Source: Clostridiales bacterium
GTDB lineage: Bacteria > Bacillota > Clostridia > Peptostreptococcales > Anaerovoracaceae
Direction of reading: 5' to 3'
Assembly: GCA_009911365.1 (NCBI GenBank)
Contig: QXXF01000023.1
Location: 25,184-89,183 of the forward strand
Length of the DNA stretch: 64,000 bases
Every line of letters begins with the position of its first letter. Within the stretch, counting starts at the first letter, position 1. Under the pieces are notes generated by a model. It was not told the DNA's origin and ran no database searches. It saw nothing but the letters and a program-made list of their open reading frames with translations. Positions 8,249 through 16,515 of this stretch are shown here, in pieces. The position numbers were made by a program, and so were the translations under genes.

Positions 8249-9667
8249 GTGAAACAAAAAAATCTTGATTATAAAACATTTCTTGAAAATATCGATGGCA
8301 TGGTAATTGTAGATGAAGAAGGAACGATTCTTGTGATGGAAGATAAACTGGCAAAATCTTGCTTCATAGATGGCATTCCTTTAGACAAAAATACTGCGGT
8401 AGGCAGAAATATCATGGATGTCATTCCAACCACGAACATCATGAATTGCTTTGATTCACAGGAATCGCAGATTGCCGACTATTATTTTGTCGAAGGCCGG
8501 ACGATTGTCAGTACTAGAAAACCGATCACTGTTAACGGACAAGTCACCTATGCCATGGAATTCGATTTGTTCGGCATTGACGGTGAATTCCTTTCTGATT
8601 TTCTCACCAAAACCAATATGATTTCAAAAAATCTGCAACAACGTATCAGTGAGTTGCAGCCAGAGGTTCCCACAAAATACACGATCAACACCATCATTGG
8701 CACCAGTCCCAAAATGGTTCGGCTCAAAGAAGAAATTCAGATCGCTTCACGTTATAACTCCACAGTGCTCATTGAAGGAGAGACTGGAAGTGGGAAAGAA
8801 CTAGTGGCTCATTCCATCCATGCCCTCAGCGACAGGCAGCTTGCGCCTTTTATTAAGATCAACTGTGCTGCAATACCGGAAAATCTCGTGGAAAGCGAAT
8901 TGTTTGGTTACACGGAAGGCTCCTTCACTGGTGGGCGGAAAGGCGGAAAAAAAGGAAAGTTGGAGTTGGCAAATGGCGGAACAATTTTTCTGGATGAAAT
9001 CAATCAAATGCCTCTTTCCGCACAGCCGAAACTGCTCCGTGCGCTTCAGGAGCATGAAGTCAATCCCATTGGAAGCGAAAAAAACATTCCCATTGATGTC
9101 CGCGTTATTGCGACCTCCAATGAAAATCTGAAAAAAATGGTGCAGGAAGGCCTGTTCCGGGAAGATTTGTATTACCGGCTCAATGTCATGAATATTCAGG
9201 TACCCCCTTTGGCTGAGCGAAAAGAAGATATTTCAGATATCGTTAATGCTCTGATTCAACGTCTGAATCGGCCTCTGGGAAAATCCATCACTGGTATTTC
9301 GCAGCGGGCGCTCCATTTATTAAAAGGTTATCACTGGCCGGGAAACGTTCGGGAATTGAACAACGTCATCGAGCGGGCCATGAACCACTGCCAGGGAGAT
9401 TTATTGAAAACGATCCATTTCAATGATGATTTTCTGCAAACCTATGCCCCAGAAGCGATGATCGATGAGGAGTCGGCGGAAGAAACTCTAGAGCAGGTAA
9501 GAGGCCGCGCAGAGAGAAAGGCGATCATCGACGCTTTGATCAATTGTCATGGAAATAAGGTCAAGGCGGCGCGTTCCTTAGGAATTTCCCGCTCTCTAAT
9601 CCATAAAAAGATCAATAAATTTTCAATCACTGAAAAAGAATATTTTTGCTTTTTTTGTTTATTCTAA
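8249..9667 (+). CDS. Sigma-54-dependent transcriptional activator (PAS-AAA+-Fis)
   Basis: Residues 1-115 look like a PAS-type sensor; residues about 150-385 are the AAA+ domain with Walker A 'GETGSGKE', Walker B 'GTIFLDEI' and arginine-finger region 'FREDLYYRLNV'; the C-terminus is a Fis-type HTH ('NKVKAARSLGISRSLIHKKI'). The sigma-54 contact loop reads GSFTGG instead of GAFTGA. Start GTG 8249 follows a GGGGG ribosome site. The next gene has a good -24/-12 promoter, so this protein most likely activates the antiporter-amidohydrolase operon in response to a small molecule. Architecture is like PrdR/TyrR-type regulators of Clostridia. Confidence 0.9.
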   Translation: MKQKNLDYKTFLENIDGMVIVDEEGTILVMEDKLAKSCFIDGIPLDKNTAVGRNIMDVIPTTNIMNCFDSQESQIADYYFVEGRTIVSTRKPITVNGQVTYAMEFDLFGIDGEFLSDFLTKTNMISKNLQQRISELQPEVPTKYTINTIIGTSPKMVRLKEEIQIASRYNSTVLIEGETGSGKELVAHSIHALSDRQLAPFIKINCAAIPENLVESELFGYTEGSFTGGRKGGKKGKLELANGGTIFLDEINQMPLSAQPKLLRALQEHEVNPIGSEKNIPIDVRVIATSNENLKKMVQEGLFREDLYYRLNVMNIQVPPLAERKEDISDIVNALIQRLNRPLGKSITGISQRALHLLKGYHWPGNVRELNNVIERAMNHCQGDLLKTIHFNDDFLQTYAPEAMIDEESAEETLEQVRGRAERKAIIDALINCHGNKVKAARSLGISRSLIHKKINKFSITEKEYFCFFCLF

Positions 9668-9679
9668 ATTGTTTGATTA

Positions 9680-9722
9680 TTATACACATGTTTCAGCCCT
9701 TCGCCTGAAATATGTGTATAAT
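9680..9722. promoter_or_regulatory. 17-bp dyad: candidate activator site or terminator
   Basis: TTATACACATGTTTCAG (9680-9696) pairs with 9705-9721 with one G-T pair. Four T follow. Its position about 80-120 bp upstream of the -24/-12 promoter fits an enhancer for the adjacent activator, but it could also terminate the activator transcript. Confidence 0.55.
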
Positions 9723-9800
9723 TTTGCGCACTGCTCTTCACTTTTTTGGGAGAATAATTCTCATGCCTTGAAATTACAATCTTTTTGCGTTCTTTCATTT

Positions 9801-9816
9801 TGGCATCTTCTTTGCT
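9801..9816 (+). promoter_or_regulatory. Sigma-54 (-24/-12) promoter
   Basis: TGGCATCTTCTTTGCT matches TGGCACGNNNNTTGCW with the GG-GC spacing exact; the -24 element differs at its last C (T) and next G (C). Transcription would start near 9828, downstream of the TTG at 9823, which favours the ATG at 9859 as start of the transporter. Confidence 0.82.
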
Positions 9817-9858
9817 ATTTACTTGGAGCAAACAGAAAAAAAGAAAGGTGGTATCGAA

Positions 9859-11382
9859 ATGTCAGAAGTTATCAAATCTCTTGCGATTGAACCAAAAGAG
9901 AAGAAAAAGTTAATTATTACTTATGCTGTGACAATCATTTTATTCATTGTGTTGTATTTTGTCACGCCGCAAAACGTGCAGGAGAGCGGTGTCCTTACTG
10001 TTGCGCCTGCTGCGTTCCTTCTTGTGTTCATTTTTTACACAAAGCGGATACTAGAAGGTCTAATTTTAGGAACGATTCTCTCATATTTCATGATTTACAA
10101 AGGTGGCAGTGCTCAACCGATCATGGAATCCATTCAGAAAACGCTAATGAGCGATACCTTTTCCTGGTTTCTCATGGTATGCGGAACCTTGGGCGGCATT
10201 ATTGCTTTGCTGCAATATGTAGGAGCGTCAGAAGCTTTTTCCAATTTTGTGGCAAAGCGAGTAAAAAGCCGCCGCAGCGTTCTCCTTTGGACAATGATTC
10301 TAGGCTTTGTCATTTTCATTGATGATTACATCAATGTGCTGATCCGGGGCACGGCAATGGCAAAAGTAACGGACCACTATCGGGTTTCTCGTGAATTTCT
10401 CGCTTATGTCATCGACTCTTCAGCCGCTGCGGCGTGCATTATGATCCCTTTCTCCACATGGGCTATTTTCATCAGCGGCCTTTTGGAGGAAAATGGTCTG
10501 GCAAAAGCAGGTGAAGGATTAGCGACTTACATGAAAACAATGCCATTTAACTTTTATGCGATCTGTTCTCTTTTAATTCTGATTCTCGCTATTATCGGCG
10601 TGATCAAACCATTTGGTCCAATGAAAAAGGCAGAGCTGGAAGCACAAGCGTGCTGGGAAAACGCAGTTGCTGAGGAGGAACAAAAGATCCAGACAATGCA
10701 GGAGACTAAAGCACTTGAGGCCGCAGAGACACGGGAAGAAACAGCAGATGAGAAAAGCGGAAAAGCACCGAAGCTGATTAACTTCCTGCTTCCAATTTTA
10801 GTTTTGATCGTTGTCATGATTTATTTTGATATCGACGCAGTCGCCGGTATTTTTGCAACAGTGATCTTTATGTTTATCTTTTACATGATTCAGAGGCTTA
10901 TTACACCGGAAAAATTTGCGGAAGTTTTCGTAGAGGGAACACAGGATATGGTTTTTGTTCTGCTTCTCATGCTGTTCTCCCTGACTTTTGCGGATGGGAT
11001 CGATGCAGTGGGCTGCATGGATTTTATGATCGATTTAGGTGTCACTTACGCAAATCCAAATACATTTGCGTTCATTGTATTCATTATCTTTGGCTGCACA
11101 GAGTTTGTCATGGGCTTAGTCTGGTCCCTTTATATTGTTGCCTTTCCCATTGTTATTCCAATCGCTGCCAATATTGAAGCGGATCCGATCTTGACCATCG
11201 CCGCAGTATGCTCTGCGGGGATCTGGGGAAGCAACACTTGTTTCTATGTGGATTGTACGATACTCAGTGCTCAGGCTTCAGGAATCACGCCATTCCGCCA
11301 CGGCATCACACAACTGCCTTATGCGTTGATCACGGTCGCATTATCTGGTCTTTGCTTCTTGGTTTGCGGATTTATCCTGTAA
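9859..11382 (+). CDS. NhaC-type Na+/H+ antiporter family transporter
   Basis: The 507-residue membrane protein has about twelve hydrophobic segments. Family signatures are 'FIDDYINVLIRGTAMAKVTD' (with the paired Asp in a membrane helix) and 'REFLAYVIDSSAAAACIMIP', followed by a mirrored second half. A charged cytoplasmic loop ('EEEQKIQTMQETKALEAAE') lies between halves. NhaC relatives exchange sodium or organic substrates for protons; in catabolic operons they often move amino or organic acids. ATG 9859 has AAAGGTGG upstream and lies after the predicted sigma-54 start site. It is 23 bases before the amidohydrolase gene, so one operon. Confidence 0.85.
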   Translation: MSEVIKSLAIEPKEKKKLIITYAVTIILFIVLYFVTPQNVQESGVLTVAPAAFLLVFIFYTKRILEGLILGTILSYFMIYKGGSAQPIMESIQKTLMSDTFSWFLMVCGTLGGIIALLQYVGASEAFSNFVAKRVKSRRSVLLWTMILGFVIFIDDYINVLIRGTAMAKVTDHYRVSREFLAYVIDSSAAAACIMIPFSTWAIFISGLLEENGLAKAGEGLATYMKTMPFNFYAICSLLILILAIIGVIKPFGPMKKAELEAQACWENAVAEEEQKIQTMQETKALEAAETREETADEKSGKAPKLINFLLPILVLIVVMIYFDIDAVAGIFATVIFMFIFYMIQRLITPEKFAEVFVEGTQDMVFVLLLMLFSLTFADGIDAVGCMDFMIDLGVTYANPNTFAFIVFIIFGCTEFVMGLVWSLYIVAFPIVIPIAANIEADPILTIAAVCSAGIWGSNTCFYVDCTILSAQASGITPFRHGITQLPYALITVALSGLCFLVCGFIL

Positions 11383-11405
11383 GTTGATTTTAGGAGGAAA
11401 TAGTT

Positions 11406-13034
11406 ATGATTAATTATGCTGATACGATTATACACGGTGCGTCCTTTTTTCCAGGATTGGACCTTCCAGAAGATTATGATTATATGGCTTTGAAAGATTC
11501 CCGTATCCTTTCCATGGGAAAAGGGCAGTGTTGGAAGGAGTACCGCAAACCTGACACGCAGGTTCTGGAATTTACAAAAGAACAGCTAGTGGTGCCAGGT
11601 TTTCACGATAGCCATCTTCATTTGTTGATGTCCGCTTTGAATTATCATTATGTGGATTTGTTCAATGTCCGTTCTGAAGAAGAGGCCGCTGCGTCAGTTG
11701 CGAAATTCGCTGAAGACCATCCTGATGACGATTGGATCATTGGACTCAATTGGTATCATATAGACTGGGACCGCAAAGAACTGCCCACAAAAAAAAGTCT
11801 GGACGCTTATTTGCCGGATCGTCCGGTATTTCTCATCAATACAGAGGTCCATGGCGCATGGGTGAATTCCAAGGCATTGGAAGTCTGCGGGATTGATGAT
11901 TCCACTCCTGACCCGGAATCTGGTGAAATCGTCAGAGATGAAAACGGTGAAGCCACTGGCTATCTGAATGAGACCGCTATGGGCCTTGGTGCGGTTGTCG
12001 CTCTTACTTTTGACATTGCGAAAGAAAAAGAACTGGTTAGTCTAGCATTGGAGCGATACGCTTCTTTTGGTGTCACTTCCATTCAGGATCTACGCCCAGA
12101 ATTGGGATATGACTTGGGTCAATATGAAACCTATTATCAAATGGCACAGGAAGATAAACTAAAGGTACGTATCCATAGTGCTGCGAATCTAATGGATCCT
12201 ATGGATGAAGTCATTGCGCAGAGGGAAAAATACAATGGGGATTTGTTTCAGATCGCACTTTTAAAGCAATACATGGATGGCGTTCCTACGACTCACACAG
12301 CCATGAGTTTAGAGCCTTATGTGGATGCGCCAGACCTAAAAGTGGAGCCTTTGGGCGATATTGAAAAAATGAAAAAACAGATTGAAAGAGCACATCGAAA
12401 TGGGCTTTCGGTAAAAGTTCACTGCTGTGGTGATGGCGCGGTCCATCAAACATTAGATCTATATGAGAACGTCATAGAAAAGTATGGGCAAACGGCTTCC
12501 TGACACGCAGTGGAGCATCTGGAGATCATTCATGCGGATGATATCGCACGAATGGCGAAACACCATATCATCGCTTCCATGCAGCCGGAGCACATGGTCA
12601 TTCAGGTGGACCGCTGGGCTGACAATCCATATATGGATAAGTATTCTCCAGCGCAGATGAAAACCGCATGGTGCTTCCGTACTCTGCTGGACAAAGGGAT
12701 CACTCTTGCTTTTGGCAGCGATTGCCCTGTGGTCAGCGTCAATCCGATCATGGGAATTTATCGGGCAGTGGCTCGTTTGTTCAACGATGGAAATCCCAGG
12801 GGAGGCATGAATCCAGAGCAAAAGATTTCCGTTCGGGAAGCACTGCATTGCTATACATACAACTCTGCTTACGGAATACACAGAGAACATGAATTGGGCA
12901 CTTTGGAGCCGGGAAAGCTGGCTGATCTGGCGATTCTCGATCACAATATATTAGAAGTGGATCCAGATGTCATTCCTAAGACACAAGTATTGATGACGAT
13001 CATGAATGGGAAGATAACGTATCAAAAAGAATAA
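11406..13034 (+). pseudogene. YtcJ-type amidohydrolase interrupted by in-frame TGA
   Basis: The frame encodes a 542-codon metal-dependent amidohydrolase of the amidohydrolase-3/YtcJ type. N-terminal metal ligands appear in 'GFHDSHLHLL', and the C-terminal half carries 'HLEIIHADD' and 'LAFGSDCPVVSVNP'. A single TGA (12501-12503) interrupts it, in the context 'GQTAS-stop-HAVEHLE' where relatives commonly have Arg-His-x-x-Glu-His; a CGA to TGA change explains it. Without readthrough the product lacks the last metal ligands. RBS AGGAGG precedes ATG 11406. Its role with the antiporter is probably import and hydrolysis of an amide-like compound. Confidence 0.85.
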
Positions 13035-13131
13035 AGTCAGCTTTGTTGATTCCGTTTCAATGGTAGACTTTATGGATATTCCCTACATAATAAAAACATG
13101 CGGATGCCGACTTTATTGCGGTCGGCATCCG
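13035..13131. repeat. Dispersed repeat copy D plus 11-bp hairpin
   Basis: Reversed, 13035-13078 reads GTAGGGAATATCC... then ATAAAGTCTACC... and AACAAAGC, resembling copies A and C. Beyond it CGGATGCCGAC (13101-13111) pairs perfectly with 13121-13131, without a T run. It lies between convergent genes and may help terminate both. 13132-13241 shows nothing. Confidence 0.5.
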
Positions 13132-13241
13132 TATCTTCAGTAGAATGAAAGTGAATATAAAAATATTTATGATTTGCGCCTTGAGGCGTTTTCTAATCTT
13201 AGGAGCCCGAAATCAAAACTGAAACACAGCAAATCAATGCG

Positions 13242-14942
13242 TCAATTTCCCTGGATCAGCACGGTGCTGCCTTCAAAAGCGAATCCGTATTCGCGGATCT
13301 TTTCCGAGGCGATGCCTTTGGCTTCCAGAGCGGCGGCGTAGTGCTTTTCCTGGATCTGGGCGAGGGCCGCCTGGGCCGTTTCTTCCAGGGCTTTTTCGTC
13401 TTCCGGGTCATGGACTTTGAATTCCAGGATCATTGCGTCGTCTTCAGCCTTCAAAGGCTCCAGCATCACGTCATACCTGCCGAAGCCGCTCTCCCTGTTG
13501 GAAGTCAGGGCGTACCTGCCGGAAAGTTCCACCATCAGACCCAAGACGAAGCCATGGTAGAACTTTTCAGGTTCAGACTTTGAAGTTTTTTTTCCCGTGT
13601 CAAAATAGCTGAAAGTTGCCAAAGCAACATCGTTCATGTATTTGTTCATGGCTTTCAGGTCACCGGAAAGGAGCGCCTGGATGAAGTCGTTGTAATTGGC
13701 GGAACTTTTGTTGAACCATGCCCGCACCATGGAGCGGAACATGCGCCGGGTTTCCTGATTGGTGAGGGCCAATTCGTAGAGGGGTTCGTCCAAATCGTCT
13801 TCGCCTTCGGGATAGTCCCTGCGACTGACGACTTTCAAATAACCGCTGGCCAACAGCAGGCTCCAGATGGCGGATTCGTCCCCATCCAGCTCGCCGTACA
13901 CGATTTGTTCGTCCAGGGCCGTGGCGATGGTCCCGCCCTCCAGCAGCCGCTGGAATCGCAGCTTCACGTTTTTGTTCCCTTCCCGGATCAATTTTCCCGC
14001 CAGACTGTTGGAACTGGAATTGGCCCAATAAGCACCGGTCTTCTTTTTGTCCAAGAAGTGAATAATGGACCAAGGATTGTAGATGTCGGTTTTGTCCCCG
14101 AAGGTGAAGCCGTCGTACCAAGCCTTCACTTCGTTCTTCCTGTCCGGCACGCCTTGTTCGTCCAGGGCCGCGAAAACTTCTTCCTCCGTGAAGCCAAAGC
14201 AATCGGCGTATTTGTTGGACGTGGTGGTCACCACCTCCAAATTGTTCAGATCGGAGAAAATGGACTCTCTGCTGACCCTAGTGATGCCGGTCATGACGGC
14301 CCGTTCCAGGTAGGGGTTGGTCTTGAAGGTGAAATTAAAGAGCCCCCTGGTGAAGGCCACCATGTCGTCCCAATAGCCGCAGGCGAAGGCCTCTTGCATG
14401 GGGGTGTCGTACTCGTCCAGCAGAATGATGACTTTCTTTTTATGATAACGAGATAGATAGTCGGACAAGGCTCGTAAAGAAACTGCGGCCTGACTGTCCT
14501 CCATGTTCACGGAGACACTTTGATACTCTTCTCGCTCGCTTTCATTGAGCAGGCCGCTTTCTAGCAAAAAATCGAAACGGTTGTAGGTTTCTTTGATCAT
14601 CCTGCAAATGGACTTCCTGGCCTGGGAAAAAGAACGCTCCTTCACGCCGGCGAAGGTGAGAAAGATCACTGGATACGTCCCTTGCAGCCTCCGGTAAGAT
14701 TCGTCTTTCCAAATGGAGAGGCCCTCGAAGAGGTCGCTTCTTCCCGCGTGGTCCGTGGAAAAGAACTTTTCCAGCATGCTCATATTTAGAGTCTTCCCAA
14801 ACCGCCTGGGCCGGGTGATCAGTGTCACACTGTCGCCGCCATCCCACCATTCCTTGATGAAATGTGTTTTATCAATGTAAAAATATCCGTTCGTCCGAAG
14901 CACCTCGAAATCCTGGTGTCCGATCCCCACTGTTCTTGCCAT
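13242..14942 (-). CDS. AAA-ATPase-like / PD-(D/E)XK nuclease family protein, copy 1
   Basis: The 566-residue protein joins an AAA-ATPase-like domain to a C-terminal PD-(D/E)XK nuclease-like domain (AAA-ATPase_like plus PDDEXK_9 architecture). Visible motifs: 'RPRRFGKTLNMSM' (P-loop, around residue 45), 'IILLDEYDTPM' (Walker B), 'TGITRVSRESIFSDLNN', 'YDGFTFG...YNPWS', and near the end 'GRYDVML...AMILEFKV' (Asp ... Glu-x-Lys). Cellular function is unknown; these families multiply in gut Firmicutes and Bacteroidetes. ATG 14942 follows GGGAGG. The gene is GC-richer than neighbours and closely related to copies at 16516 and 27195, sharing part of their leader sequence. Confidence 0.88.
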   Translation of the reverse strand: MARTVGIGHQDFEVLRTNGYFYIDKTHFIKEWWDGGDSVTLITRPRRFGKTLNMSMLEKFFSTDHAGRSDLFEGLSIWKDESYRRLQGTYPVIFLTFAGVKERSFSQARKSICRMIKETYNRFDFLLESGLLNESEREEYQSVSVNMEDSQAAVSLRALSDYLSRYHKKKVIILLDEYDTPMQEAFACGYWDDMVAFTRGLFNFTFKTNPYLERAVMTGITRVSRESIFSDLNNLEVVTTTSNKYADCFGFTEEEVFAALDEQGVPDRKNEVKAWYDGFTFGDKTDIYNPWSIIHFLDKKKTGAYWANSSSNSLAGKLIREGNKNVKLRFQRLLEGGTIATALDEQIVYGELDGDESAIWSLLLASGYLKVVSRRDYPEGEDDLDEPLYELALTNQETRRMFRSMVRAWFNKSSANYNDFIQALLSGDLKAMNKYMNDVALATFSYFDTGKKTSKSEPEKFYHGFVLGLMVELSGRYALTSNRESGFGRYDVMLEPLKAEDDAMILEFKVHDPEDEKALEETAQAALAQIQEKHYAAALEAKGIASEKIREYGFAFEGSTVLIQGN

Positions 14943-15098
14943 GATGTTCCTCCCTGTTTTATCCCTTTTCATTGATTTTACCATAGATGGAACACACTTT
15001 GGTAAATAAAAATTTTTTTCATGTTCTTGTAACCTTTTGCCTTTTCAAAACGTGTTATGATTGAAAGGCCTTTTAAGAGAAGAATGCGAGGATCATTC

Positions 15099-15580
15099 AT
15101 GAAAATACCGGTAGACCAGTTGATCGGCAGGTACAAGGACAATTTATTCGCAATCGCCTTTAATATATGCAAAAGCGAAGCAGATGCGGATGACGTGGTC
15201 CAGGAAACGTTCCTGCAGTATCATTTAACGGAAAAGCAATTCAATGACGAGCAGCATATCCGGGCGTGGCTCATTAGAGTCGCAGTTAATCGGGGGAAAG
15301 ACATCAACCGCTCTTTCTGGAGAAGGAAAAGCGTTCCTCTGGAAGAATACATGGAGACATTGGCTTTTGAAACGCCAGAATCCGAAAACTTGTTTGAACA
15401 GGTCATGAAGCTGCCTGAAAAGTATCGGCTTGTCATCCATTTATTTTATTACGAGGACTATTCCATCCGGGAAATCGCCGGAATCCTTGGGGTAACGGAA
15501 AACAACGTCAAGGTGGGCTCACGCGGGGACGGAGGCTGCTCAAGAACGCGATCAAGGAGGGATGGAACAATGACGAATAA
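15099..15580 (+). pseudogene. ECF-type sigma-70 family factor, frameshifted near its end
   Basis: The N-terminal ~140 residues are an ECF sigma factor: region 2 'AFNICKSEADADDVVQETFLQYH', then region 4 'LPEKYRLVIHLFYYEDYSIREIAGILGVTENNVKV'. After 'NNVKV' (about 15520) the expected tail 'LTRGRRLLKNAIKEGWNNDE' exists in another frame ending at TAA 15578, so one base appears missing. As it stands, the frame continues into the next gene, giving an artificial sigma-anti-sigma fusion ending at 16205. The recognition helix is upstream of the break, so residual activity is possible. A single-base assembly error is an alternative. Confidence 0.75.
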
Positions 15581-16205
15581 ACAAATGTCCAACAAAGAAA
15601 GGTACAAACAGGCATTCTCAGTGCTTCATGCTTCCTGTGATATTTCTTTGGAGGTAGAAAAGATGGAAAGAAAAACAGAAAGAAGTAAGAAAGTTTTTAG
15701 AATGAGACCAGTTGCCGCGGCGTGTATTTGCGTATGCCTGTTGTTAGGGAGCATGGGCACGGCCTATGCGGCTGATCTAGGCGGGATCCGAGAAAAAGTC
15801 AACACATGGATCCACGGAGAACGAGTGGACGTGGATGTGATAGAAAATGGAGATGGAGGCTATAACTTTTCTTATAAAGATGGTGACAATGAGAAATCAT
15901 TTGGCGGCGGTGGTGTCAGCATTGATGAGAATGGGAACGAAAGCGCCTTGTCCGCTGAGGAAGTCCTTGATGAAGCAGGTTGTGAGGCAGCCACGGAAAA
16001 GGACGGAACAGTTTGGCTCTATTACCAGAAGCATAAAGTGAACATCACGGAACTCGTAAAGGGAGACCAGACCTGCAAAGTAGCGATCATCGACAATAAC
16101 AAACCAGTGTATTTTGACATTAAGTCCAATGGAAGTATTGGGTACGAAATGAGCAGATCCAGTGAACCGACAGGAAGCAAGGATGCCTATAGGGTAGTGG
16201 ATTAA
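15570..16205 (+). CDS. Membrane protein, probable anti-sigma factor or sigma regulator
   Basis: The 211-residue protein starts at ATG 15570 with an AGGAGG site nine bases upstream, overlapping the restored sigma-factor end by 11 bases. It has a cytoplasmic segment of about 50 residues rich in Lys/Glu, one membrane segment ('AAACICVCLLLGSMGTAYA', residues ~50-70), and an external domain of ~140 residues with an acidic, glycine-rich stretch ('SFGGGGVSIDENGNES'). I do not recognise a named domain. The overlap with an ECF sigma gene and single-span topology suggest it controls that sigma factor. Confidence 0.6.
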   Translation: MTNKQMSNKERYKQAFSVLHASCDISLEVEKMERKTERSKKVFRMRPVAAACICVCLLLGSMGTAYAADLGGIREKVNTWIHGERVDVDVIENGDGGYNFSYKDGDNEKSFGGGGVSIDENGNESALSAEEVLDEAGCEAATEKDGTVWLYYQKHKVNITELVKGDQTCKVAIIDNNKPVYFDIKSNGSIGYEMSRSSEPTGSKDAYRVVD

Positions 16206-16253
16206 ACGGGGGATCAAGACAATAAATTCTTTGTGAAGCATAGAGGGAATTTG

Positions 16254-16290
16254 GAGCCCGAAGCTGGTAGGATTGACCGGCTCCGGGCTC
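16254..16290. terminator. Hairpin after sigma/anti-sigma pair
   Basis: GAGCCCGAAGCTGG pairs with CCGGCTCCGGGCTC at the other side (one mismatch, one G-T pair). There is no T run, so intrinsic termination is uncertain. 16291-16445 shows no gene. Confidence 0.5.
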
Positions 16291-16445
16291 TGCCCTTGCT
16301 CTGTTGAGAAGCGCGAGAAACGCCAGCGCCCCTTGTTAATAAAATAAAGTGTGTAAGTTGTTCATAATTTCTATCGGTGGTCACAGGTGGCTGCCGATAT
16401 TTTGATTTCGTAAGAAACATTATCCTTGGTTTTTATAAATATATC

Positions 16446-16474
16446 TTGTCATTGCGCACATAAATGTATATAAT
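16446..16474 (+). promoter_or_regulatory. Sigma-A promoter for copy 2 of the AAA/PD-(D/E)XK gene
   Basis: TTGTCA (16446-16451) and TATAAT (16469-16474) with 17-bp spacing, 42 bases before the start codon. Confidence 0.75.
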
Positions 16475-16515
16475 TTACATTAAACGAAAAAGGGATGAAA
16501 TCAGGGAGGTTAACC

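Noticed and set aside
12501-12503. UGA recoded as selenocysteine or as a sense codon in the amidohydrolase
   Set aside because: No Sec is expected at this position in the family, no downstream SECIS-like stem stands out, and many intact genes in the window end with UGA, so the code is standard.
14978-15172. 64-codon minus-strand frame between copy 1 and the sigma factor
   Set aside because: It overlaps the leader and start of two better genes, and has no ribosome site or family match.
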